Virus record (IMG/VR): IMGVR_UViG_3300025896_000139 | Location: 1-29,203 of that record | Direction: 5' to 3' (one strand) | From: a virus | DNA length: 29,203 nucleotides | The notes under the pieces: model-generated | Database searches by the model: none | Seen by the model: only the letters and a program-made list of their open reading frames with translations | Told to the model about the DNA's origin: nothing | In this document: in pieces, positions 7,842-13,983 of the stretch | Layout: each line of letters opens with the position of its first letter | How positions within the stretch are numbered: position 1 is the first letter of the stretch | Program-made: the position numbers and the translations under genes

Positions 7842-8384
7842 ATGATTGATAACCTAATAGCATTCAGAATTCTGTATATGCTCGTTACATCATTCGACAA
7901 GACGGATGCATTTAAACTTGGCATTATCGATGCTGATGGCAACCCTCTTAAAAAGATTAAAGATCTTAAGACATCTGAAGAAAAAGATGCTTATGATATG
8001 TTAGATCGTTTGGTATTCTCGTTGAAGAGATTACTTGGTAAAGTACCAGGCGGTAAGAGCAAGCTAGCAAGTCTAGCTGCAGCGTATTGGTTAGTTAAGG
8101 AGTCCTATGAGACTCAAGAAGTTGTTACTCAAGAACAGCTAAATAGTCTTGTGGATCTAATTGAATCGAATCAGATCGTGTTGAAAGAACAATCTGATAT
8201 TAAAGGTTATCTAAGTCTTACTGAAGACGGTGTTGCCGGCGGGGTTGCTAACGTTGCTGGCGCCGCTACTGCAACCGATAAGCCCGTTGTTAAGTTAAAT
8301 AAAAAGAATAAGCCGGTGTCTGGTATAATTGGTACTCCTAATTACATTGTACGCCGTAACAAAAAAATTACACCGATGGGATGA
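7842..8384 (+). CDS. Conserved T4-like phage hypothetical, 180 aa
   Basis: The helical N-terminal part (MIDNLIAFRILYMLVTSFDKT, then DLKTSEEKDAYDMLDRLVFSL and PGGKSKLASLAAAYWLVKE) resembles a family I recall next to the preceding gene in aquatic T4-like phages. Function is unknown. The C-terminal third is low-complexity, Gly/Ala/Val-rich (about residues 130-145) and ends in a basic tail (VRRNKKITPMG). The start is one base after the previous stop, and the end overlaps the next gene (ATGA at 8381). The fixed pairing with the 123-aa protein suggests a shared structural or morphogenetic role, which is inference only. Confidence 0.85.
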   Translation: MIDNLIAFRILYMLVTSFDKTDAFKLGIIDADGNPLKKIKDLKTSEEKDAYDMLDRLVFSLKRLLGKVPGGKSKLASLAAAYWLVKESYETQEVVTQEQLNSLVDLIESNQIVLKEQSDIKGYLSLTEDGVAGGVANVAGAATATDKPVVKLNKKNKPVSGIIGTPNYIVRRNKKITPMG

Positions 8385-8386
8385 AC

Positions 8387-9475
8387 ATGAAAAACTTTAC
8401 AGAATTTAGCGCAGAATTAGACGAAGCTTCTAATGATTATTTCAAACGTCGTAAAGATGAAGAAGGACGCATTGCAGGAACTAAAGCTCCTGCTAAACGC
8501 ACACCTAAGCAAACTGATTACGAAAAGAAACGTAAAGAACAAAAAGTAACTGAATCTGCTGTTTGTGCACAATGCGATTCAGATCCGTGCATCTGTGATG
8601 ACTCTCATGGATTTGTATCTGAGGCTATCGATAAAGAACATCCAATCGTCAAAGAGTATGATTCGTTAAAGAAAAACCATGACATCAAGTCTCTTAGAGG
8701 TTTGATTAAAGGTCAACATCGTATCGTTGACACTTCTGAATACAAGACAAAAGACCATGCAATCTCTGCATACCTTCGTACTAAGCACGGCGATAAGAAA
8801 GTAGATAAAGCATTTGGGTTTAAAGAAGAAGTCGAACTAGACGAAGCTCATAAGATTGGTTCTCCAGTTGAAGTGATTAAAGGTTCTGGTAAAGGTATAA
8901 AGGGTCACATCGGTGAAATTCGTCATGGTGCTTATAAAGGCGCGCCAAAGACTTATACAGTATTTCATGGAGATAAAGGTGCTATTCAGGTTGGCAAGGA
9001 GCATATCCGTGCAGTTAAAGAAGAAGTTGAATTAGACGAAGCTGCTCAAGGCCATACTATTGAAGCTCACGGAATTCGTGGCATGAAACGTACTGCTTGG
9101 AGAAAAACATTTAAGAGTCACGAACATCTATCGAAATGGGCAGACGCTAATGATAGCGTTGAAGTTCATGCTACTCGTGATTTAGAACAAGCTAAGAAGG
9201 GTAACCTATCTCCAGCTATAAAAGAAGAATCTCAAGCTATGCATAGAGTTGGCGTGACTGTATCTGAGAAGGACCATCCAATGGTCTCTAAGCGTCTAGA
9301 GAAACAACAGAAGTTTGTTAAGGTGTCTGCTGGTAGTAAAGAAGAGGCTGTGACAAAAGCTAAGAAGTTCTACACTAAACAAGGTTATCACGTGCACGGC
9401 GCAGCACACCATTCTATGGTGAGTGAAGAAATTAAGTCTACTTCTATTCCAAGCTTTAAAGAATTCATCGAATAA
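8387..9475 (+). CDS. Modular phage protein with capsid-targeting-like N-terminus and repeated EEVELDEA linkers
   Basis: The ATG at 8387 is preferred because GGGA lies 5 bases upstream. An ATG at 8381 overlaps the previous stop and is also possible. The 362-aa product begins MKNFTEFSAE then LDE, very close to the T4 peptide MKTYQEFIAE. A Cys cluster (C60, C63, C68, C70) may bind zinc. Three separable modules follow, at about 85-145, a KOW-like one at 158-212 (KGSGKGIKGHIGEI), and 225-275. A last alpha/beta module lies at about 286-348 (MHRVGVTVSEKDHPMV onward). The linkers EEVELDEA occur exactly twice (148-154 and 213-219), each with an L-x-E site. The C-terminus SFKEFIE again resembles the targeting peptide. 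Confidence 0.8.
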   Translation: MKNFTEFSAELDEASNDYFKRRKDEEGRIAGTKAPAKRTPKQTDYEKKRKEQKVTESAVCAQCDSDPCICDDSHGFVSEAIDKEHPIVKEYDSLKKNHDIKSLRGLIKGQHRIVDTSEYKTKDHAISAYLRTKHGDKKVDKAFGFKEEVELDEAHKIGSPVEVIKGSGKGIKGHIGEIRHGAYKGAPKTYTVFHGDKGAIQVGKEHIRAVKEEVELDEAAQGHTIEAHGIRGMKRTAWRKTFKSHEHLSKWADANDSVEVHATRDLEQAKKGNLSPAIKEESQAMHRVGVTVSEKDHPMVSKRLEKQQKFVKVSAGSKEEAVTKAKKFYTKQGYHVHGAAHHSMVSEEIKSTSIPSFKEFIE

Positions 9476-9477
9476 TC

Positions 9478-10047
9478 ATGTGGTTACTTAGCTTCCTTCC
9501 AGTCTATGTATTTCACCTACTGACTCTTATTGGAGTCGTGGGTGTTATCGCATGTCTACTTCCAATCCCGTATAAGTCTATAGTTCAAATCATCTCGGTG
9601 ATTGTCCTATCGTTCTCTCTATACATGGAAGGCGGAATCTCTAACCAAGCTGAATGGGAAGCTAAGGTTGCCCAAGTCAAATTAGACATGGCTGTGAAGG
9701 AAACTAAATCTGCGCAAGTGACTACCAAAATAGTTACTAAATACATAAAGCAAATACAAATTGTCAAGGAGAAAGGCGATGTTATCATTAAGCAAATTCC
9801 AATGTACATTACAAAGAACGATGATTCTATGTGCGCTGTGCCTAATGGTTTCGTCTTGCTCCACGACAGTGCCAGTCGCAATGAAGTTCCCGACTCCACC
9901 AGAGTCCCTAATGCAGGCGCCTCCGATGTTAAAATCTCTGAAGTCGCCGGAACAGTCATTGAAAACTACACCACTTATTACCAACTCGCAGAGCAATTGA
10001 AGTCTCTGCAAGATTGGATAAAAGCACAACAACAAATATATAAGTGA
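9478..10047 (+). CDS. i-spanin-like (Rz-like) inner-membrane lysis protein
   Basis: The 189-aa protein has two hydrophobic segments at the N-terminus (about 3-27 and 31-49), then a long charged, coiled-coil-prone region to the C-terminus (AEWEAKVAQV, KETKSAQVTT, YQLAEQLKSLQDWIKAQQQ). Spanins join the inner and outer membranes and destroy the outer membrane in the last step of lysis of Gram-negative hosts. The assignment rests mainly on the o-spanin lipoprotein gene nested in another frame inside it (9779-10000), the classic Rz/Rz1 arrangement. Two hydrophobic segments instead of one is unusual for an i-spanin; the second might be amphipathic or the topology may differ. It follows the preceding gene by two bases. 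Confidence 0.75.
   Translation: MWLLSFLPVYVFHLLTLIGVVGVIACLLPIPYKSIVQIISVIVLSFSLYMEGGISNQAEWEAKVAQVKLDMAVKETKSAQVTTKIVTKYIKQIQIVKEKGDVIIKQIPMYITKNDDSMCAVPNGFVLLHDSASRNEVPDSTRVPNAGASDVKISEVAGTVIENYTTYYQLAEQLKSLQDWIKAQQQIYK
9779..10000 (+). CDS. o-spanin (Rz1-like) lipoprotein nested in the i-spanin gene
   Basis: This 73-aa reading frame lies wholly inside the i-spanin gene in another frame. The ATG at 9779 is preceded by a strong AAGGAG (9766-9771) at 7-base spacing. It has a basic n-region, a hydrophobic core (MILCALCLMV) and a lipobox VSSC, so the mature lipoprotein would begin CSTTVPVAMKFPTPP. The mature part is short and proline-containing, as is typical of Rz1. It should be anchored in the outer membrane and contact the i-spanin across the periplasm during lysis. 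The nested position, signal peptide, lipobox and ribosome binding site together make this a confident call. Confidence 0.85.
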   Translation: MLSLSKFQCTLQRTMILCALCLMVSSCSTTVPVAMKFPTPPESLMQAPPMLKSLKSPEQSLKTTPLITNSQSN

Positions 10048-10054
10048 GTATACG

Positions 10055-10495
10055 ATGGCCGCCGAAATAGAAGTAGAAGTGCTGAAGAGTGTAGTTAAAA
10101 AACTAGACTCTTCACTTGACAAAATAACAGAAGTAAGTAATGTTATCGGCAAGCTTCTAGCTGTGCACGACGAAAGGTTGGGATCTTTGGAAAAAGTAAA
10201 CGATAAACGAGAAGATGAGATTAAAGAACTTCATTCTCGTATTACGACTCAGACTCGCGAGATCTTTGACAAACTTGAACTAATGGAAGCTAGAATTGAG
10301 AGACGTATTAGTGAAGGTAGTGCTACTACATCTTCGCAACACGAAAGAATCAATTCAGAAATGAAAGCGGAGATTCAAAAAATCTCCGAAAGAATTACAC
10401 TGTTAGAAGGATGGCGCTGGTATGTACTTGGTGCGGCCGCAGTAATAGGCTGGATCTTATCTAAGTACGGAGATTTGAGCAACCTTCTAAAATAA
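10055..10495 (+). CDS. Coiled-coil protein with C-terminal membrane anchor (lysis-associated candidate)
   Basis: The 146-aa protein is almost entirely charged coiled coil (residues 1-118; heptad-like EVLKSVVKKLDSSLDKI onward). It ends with one hydrophobic segment (WRWYVLGAAAVIGWIL, about 121-136) and a short tail. The layout resembles XhlA-type phage membrane proteins, in which a coiled coil precedes a LEGWRW-like junction and a C-terminal anchor, and such proteins can help holins. Its position directly after the spanin genes supports a lysis role, but the similarity is to architecture, not to catalytic residues. An alternative is a structural membrane-tethered scaffold. It starts 7 bases after the i-spanin stop. 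Confidence 0.75.
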   Translation: MAAEIEVEVLKSVVKKLDSSLDKITEVSNVIGKLLAVHDERLGSLEKVNDKREDEIKELHSRITTQTREIFDKLELMEARIERRISEGSATTSSQHERINSEMKAEIQKISERITLLEGWRWYVLGAAAVIGWILSKYGDLSNLLK

Positions 10496-10497
10496 TT

Positions 10498-10526
10498 TGT
10501 ACTTCTTTTCCTTGTTGATATATAAT
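10498..10526 (+). promoter_or_regulatory. Promoter of the TGTACA / TATAAT family for thyX-nrdA
   Basis: TGTACT (10498-10503), a 17-bp spacer and TATAAT (10521-10526) precede thyX. The spacer lacks the TTAATTCGT element found in most family members. Confidence 0.7.
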
Positions 10527-10557
10527 GGATTAAGTGAATTTATTAATGGAGAAGTCT

Positions 10558-11238
10558 GTGCAAAGTGTAAAATTAATTTCGTCATCAAAACCTTCAAAAG
10601 AACTCGTCCTAGAAGGTCTTTATGATGTCCAAGAACTCATCGCATATTGCGCTCGAGTATCAAACCCGTCTAACCAGTTGAACACTGGGTCTTCAGACAA
10701 ACTAATCAAGTACCTAATCAAACACCAGCATTGGTCACCACTCGAAATGGTGTCTGCTTGTCTGGAGATTGAAACCACTCGCGACATTGCTCGCCAGATC
10801 CTACGTCATCGTAGCTTCTCATTCCAAGAATTCTCACAACGATACGCTGATCCTACCAAGGATCTATCATTCGTTACACGTGAAGCTCGTCTTCAAGACA
10901 CTAAGAATCGTCAGAACTCGATTGAAACCGACAACCTTGCGCTTCAAGCATTTTGGGAAACTCGACAACAGCGTGTTATCGATGAAAGCAAAGCCGCATA
11001 CGAATGGGCAATTGCTAATGGTATCGCTAAAGAACAAGCTCGGGCCGTTCTACCCGAAGGTTTAACTACATCTCGTATGTATGTTAATGGAACCCTTAGA
11101 TCATGGATTCACTTCATCCAAGTACGGTCAGATGTTGCAACACAGAAGGAGCATCGTTTGATTGCTATTGAATGTGCTAAGATTATCGCTGAGATCTTTC
11201 CTTTGATGAATGAAATATATAGTAACCAAGCAGCATAA
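10558..11238 (+). CDS. thyX: Flavin-dependent thymidylate synthase ThyX
   Basis: The protein makes dTMP from dUMP with FAD, NADPH and methylene-tetrahydrofolate. The ThyX signature RHRxxSxxxxSxR is present as RHRSFSFQEFSQR, with the expected HQHWSPLEM upstream and a C-terminal IxFxxxR-like segment (SWIHFIQVRSD). The GTG at 10558 is chosen because GGAG (10548-10551) lies 6 bases upstream and the product then begins MQSVKLISSSKPSKE. An ATG at 10546 and a GTG at 10534 are in frame but lack a ribosome binding site. The length of 226 aa is normal for phage ThyX. It starts a nucleotide-synthesis operon with nrdA. Confidence 0.96.
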   Translation: MQSVKLISSSKPSKELVLEGLYDVQELIAYCARVSNPSNQLNTGSSDKLIKYLIKHQHWSPLEMVSACLEIETTRDIARQILRHRSFSFQEFSQRYADPTKDLSFVTREARLQDTKNRQNSIETDNLALQAFWETRQQRVIDESKAAYEWAIANGIAKEQARAVLPEGLTTSRMYVNGTLRSWIHFIQVRSDVATQKEHRLIAIECAKIIAEIFPLMNEIYSNQAA

Positions 11239-11249
11239 CAAGGAAAATA

Positions 11250-13037
11250 ATGAATGATGTAATTCATGGTATCAACGTAGACTACTCGCGTGATAGTCTA
11301 TTCGATGAACTCGGTAAGATTAGACTCAAAGAATCTTACATGAAAGATGGTGAAGTGTCACCACAAGAAAGGTTCGCATATGTATCATCGATGTTCGGAA
11401 GCAATCCGGAACATGCACAACGACTATATGAGTACTCCAGTCTTCATTGGCTGTCTTACGCTACTCCCATTCTTTCTTTTGGTCGCAGTAAGCGTGGTCT
11501 CCCTATATCATGTTTTCTTAATTATATCGAAGACACTGCTGAGGGTCTAGTTGACAACCTATCAGAAACTAATTGGCTTAGTATGCTGGGCGGCGGTGTG
11601 GGCATTGGCTTTGGTATTCGTTCCGCTGATGATAAGTCTACAGGTATTATGCCTCACCTTAAGATGTACGATGCATCTTCTCTAGCATATCGTCAAGGAC
11701 GAACTCGCCGTGGTAGCTATGCTGCTTATCTTGACATCTCTCATCCAGACATCATCCCTTTCTTAGAAATGCGAAAGCCTACCGGTGACCAGAACTTACG
11801 TACTCTTAATATGCACCACGGTGTTAATATTCCAGACGCATTCATGGACATCATTGAAAGATGTATGCTTGACCCAGAAGCAGATGATTCGTGGGATCTA
11901 GTAGATCCAGCGAGCAATGACATTCGTGAGACAGTTTCGGCTAAGCACCTATGGCAGCAGTTGCTTGAACTCCGCATGATGACTGGTGAACCTTACCTTC
12001 ACTTTATCGATGAGTCTAATCGTAAGCTTCCACAATGGCTTAAGGATAAAGGTTTAAAGGTACATCAGTCTAACTTATGTTCGGAGATCATTCTCCCAAC
12101 CAACAAAGATCGCACCGCAGTATGCTGTTTGTCATCATTGAACTTGGAGTATTACGATGATTGGAAAGATCACCCAACCTTTCTTCGGGACGTTGCTGAG
12201 ATGCTTGATAACGTCCTACAGTATTTCATTGATAATGCTCCTAATAGCATACAAAGAGCAAGATATAGTGCTCAGCTTGAACGCTCTATCGGTATTGGTG
12301 CTCTCGGCTTTCATGCACTACTCCAGAAGAACAACATTGCATGGGAAAGTGTAGTAGCAAAATCGCTGAACATCAGAATGTTCAAAGGAATTCGGAGCAA
12401 ATTAAATGAAGCGAACCAGAGTTTGGGATTGGAACGAGGCGAAGCGCCTGACGCTAAAGGTACTGGTAATCGTTTTAGTCATCTTATGGCTATCGCTCCC
12501 AATGCTTCTTCTTCCATTCTTATGGGCAACACTTCTCCTTCTGTTGAACCTTATCGTGCCAATGCTTATCGCCAGGATACTCTATCGGGCTCTCACCTAA
12601 ATAAGAACCGATTCCTTGATGCTCTATTGCGTACTAAACTTAAAGATAGTGAAATGCAAGAAGCGTGGTCTAGCATCATGGCAAACGATGGATCAGTCCA
12701 ACACTTGGCAGTCTTGACTGAACAAGAAAAAGAAGTCTTTAAGACTGCTATGGAGATTGATCAACGTTGGGTTATTGAACACGCTGCTGATCGTCAAGAG
12801 TTCATTGATCAAGCTCAGTCTATCAATGTATTCTTTAGGCCAGATAGTCATGTTAAGTATATCCATACCGTTCACTTCCTTGCATGGAAAAAGAAACTTA
12901 AGACATTGTACTACTGCCGTTCTGAAAAGATTGGTAAAGCAGACAAGGTGTCTAAGAAGGTTGAACGTGAGATCATTAAAGAACTAGACATGCGATCTAT
13001 TGCTGAGGGCAATGATTGTATCGCGTGTGAAGGGTAA
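11250..13037 (+). CDS. nrdA: Class I ribonucleoside-diphosphate reductase, large subunit
   Basis: NrdA reduces ribonucleotides to deoxyribonucleotides with the radical-generating NrdB. Seen directly are the active-site N275-L-C277-S-E279, the paired cysteines C88 and C292 or C293, the adjacent tyrosines of the radical path (TLYYCRS near the C-terminus) and a C-terminal CIAC thiol pair for re-reduction by thioredoxin. The 595-aa length is short. The protein begins directly in the catalytic region and lacks the ATP-cone that lets dATP shut off bacterial NrdA. An AAGGA site precedes the start. A thioredoxin gene lies just downstream and nrdB lies about 2.5 kb away, separated by five genes. Confidence 0.97.
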   Translation: MNDVIHGINVDYSRDSLFDELGKIRLKESYMKDGEVSPQERFAYVSSMFGSNPEHAQRLYEYSSLHWLSYATPILSFGRSKRGLPISCFLNYIEDTAEGLVDNLSETNWLSMLGGGVGIGFGIRSADDKSTGIMPHLKMYDASSLAYRQGRTRRGSYAAYLDISHPDIIPFLEMRKPTGDQNLRTLNMHHGVNIPDAFMDIIERCMLDPEADDSWDLVDPASNDIRETVSAKHLWQQLLELRMMTGEPYLHFIDESNRKLPQWLKDKGLKVHQSNLCSEIILPTNKDRTAVCCLSSLNLEYYDDWKDHPTFLRDVAEMLDNVLQYFIDNAPNSIQRARYSAQLERSIGIGALGFHALLQKNNIAWESVVAKSLNIRMFKGIRSKLNEANQSLGLERGEAPDAKGTGNRFSHLMAIAPNASSSILMGNTSPSVEPYRANAYRQDTLSGSHLNKNRFLDALLRTKLKDSEMQEAWSSIMANDGSVQHLAVLTEQEKEVFKTAMEIDQRWVIEHAADRQEFIDQAQSINVFFRPDSHVKYIHTVHFLAWKKKLKTLYYCRSEKIGKADKVSKKVEREIIKELDMRSIAEGNDCIACEG

Positions 13038-13040
13038 TAT

Positions 13041-13190
13041 ATGTGGAAGCTCTGGGCAAAAGCTCTAGGCGAAAAGGCATCAAGCAACGATAGAGAAGCG
13101 GACCGTATAGCATATATTAGAACACTTATAGTAATGGTGTATGTTATCACAAACTTCTTTATTGTTGCAGGCGTAATTAGACATTGGTAA
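13041..13190 (+). CDS. Small conserved membrane protein, 49 aa
   Basis: A short frame between nrdA and the thioredoxin gene starts MWKLWAKALGEKASSNDREAD and has one transmembrane segment (about TLIVMVYVITNFFIVAGVI). From memory, similar small proteins with MWKLWxxALGxxA openings and an IxRTLIV...TNFF core occur in T4-like phages, often near nrd genes. The start is 3 bases after the nrdA stop, and the stop is 3 bases before the next start, so it is translationally embedded in the operon. Function is unknown. Confidence 0.8.
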   Translation: MWKLWAKALGEKASSNDREADRIAYIRTLIVMVYVITNFFIVAGVIRHW

Positions 13191-13193
13191 AGT

Positions 13194-13451
13194 ATGAAAC
13201 AAATATTAAAATTTAGCGCATCATGGTGCAGTCCATGCAAAACATTATCGAATGTTATTAAGAGCTCTGGAGATCTAGGTGTTACTATCACTGAAGTTGA
13301 CATCGATGAGCAATTAGATCTTGCTACACAGTATAGCATTAGATCAGTTCCAACAATGGTTATGTTGGAAAGTGGACATGAAATAAAGCGTATGACCGGC
13401 GCTATGACATCACAACAACTGAAGGACTTCGTAGAATATGAAACCATTTAA
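13194..13451 (+). CDS. Thioredoxin / glutaredoxin-like redox protein
   Basis: This 85-aa thioredoxin-fold protein has the redox motif W11-C12-S-P-C15 and a cis-proline segment (RSVPTMVML). It is shorter than E. coli thioredoxin (about 108 aa), like T4 NrdC and other phage thioredoxins. Its likely task is to re-reduce the C-terminal CIAC thiols of the phage ribonucleotide reductase encoded just upstream. It ends by overlapping the start of the next gene by 14 bases. Confidence 0.93.
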   Translation: MKQILKFSASWCSPCKTLSNVIKSSGDLGVTITEVDIDEQLDLATQYSIRSVPTMVMLESGHEIKRMTGAMTSQQLKDFVEYETI

Positions 13452-13881
13452 ACTATTGGCAGTTCTACTACTCTCAGCATGTTCTATTGGATTCGCTGCA
13501 GACAAAGTAGAGTCAAAACTATATGACTGGAAAGTAGAAAAAGTACTCGATGGAGACACCGTGAAGTTTCAAGTGGGGTTCCTACCTCCTGAAATCAAAC
13601 CGTTCTTATCAGTACGAGTGAATGGAGTTGATACTCCAGAAAAGAAGCCACGCAACAAGTGTGATAAAGAAGACGTACTAGCTCAGAAGGCTAGCAAGTT
13701 TACTAAGGACGCAGTTGCCGGAGCGAAGTCTATTAAGGTTACTATCGATGGATGGGACAAATATGGTGGACGAATTCTTGGTGATGTTATTCTTGATGGT
13801 AAGAGCCTATCCACTATGTTGATTCAAAGTGGCAACGCTCGTGAATATCATGGAGAAGCGAAACAAAGTTGGTGTAACTAA
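13438..13881 (+). CDS. Exported staphylococcal-nuclease-like (SNase) protein, possible lipoprotein
   Basis: The 147-aa protein has a classic export signal (MKPFKLLAVLLLSACSIGFAA). It contains both a lipobox (LSAC, residues 12-15) and a possible signal-peptidase I site after GFAA. The mature part is an SNase domain: VLDGDTVKFQ, then RVNGVDTPEKK with the Arg and acidic residues of the active site, then KYGGRILGDVILDGKSLS with the second catalytic Arg. Such nucleases cut DNA and RNA with calcium. Exported from the host cytoplasm, it could degrade periplasmic DNA, block superinfecting DNA, or supply nucleotides. It overlaps the thioredoxin gene and is followed by a terminator. Confidence 0.9.
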   Translation: MKPFKLLAVLLLSACSIGFAADKVESKLYDWKVEKVLDGDTVKFQVGFLPPEIKPFLSVRVNGVDTPEKKPRNKCDKEDVLAQKASKFTKDAVAGAKSIKVTIDGWDKYGGRILGDVILDGKSLSTMLIQSGNAREYHGEAKQSWCN

Positions 13882-13884
13882 CTA

Positions 13885-13906
13885 TCGGGGCTTCGGCCCT
13901 TGTTAA
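13885..13906 (+). terminator. Rho-independent terminator with UUCG loop
   Basis: GGGGC (13887-13891) pairs with GCCCT (13896-13900) around TTCG, followed by TGTT. It closes the thyX-nrdA-SNase operon. Confidence 0.75.
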
Positions 13907-13919
13907 TCGTAACTAGCTT

Positions 13920-13955
13920 AAAGTATTACACGTAGTACTTTAAAGTAGGTATGAT
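13920..13955 (+). promoter_or_regulatory. Short hairpin and possible weak promoter before the homospermidine synthase gene
   Basis: AAAGTA (13920-13925) pairs with TACTTT (13936-13941), forming a small hairpin. A TATGAT (13950-13955) preceded by GG could act as an extended -10 box for the next gene, but no convincing -35 box is present. The family promoter TGTACA is absent here. Confidence 0.3.
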
Positions 13956-13983
13956 TATTTTTCTTATTAGCATAAGGACAATA

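Noticed and set aside
10039-10046. TATAAGTG as a late promoter before the coiled-coil membrane protein
   Set aside because: It overlaps the previous stop, leaves almost no leader before the start codon, and differs from the octamer at two places.
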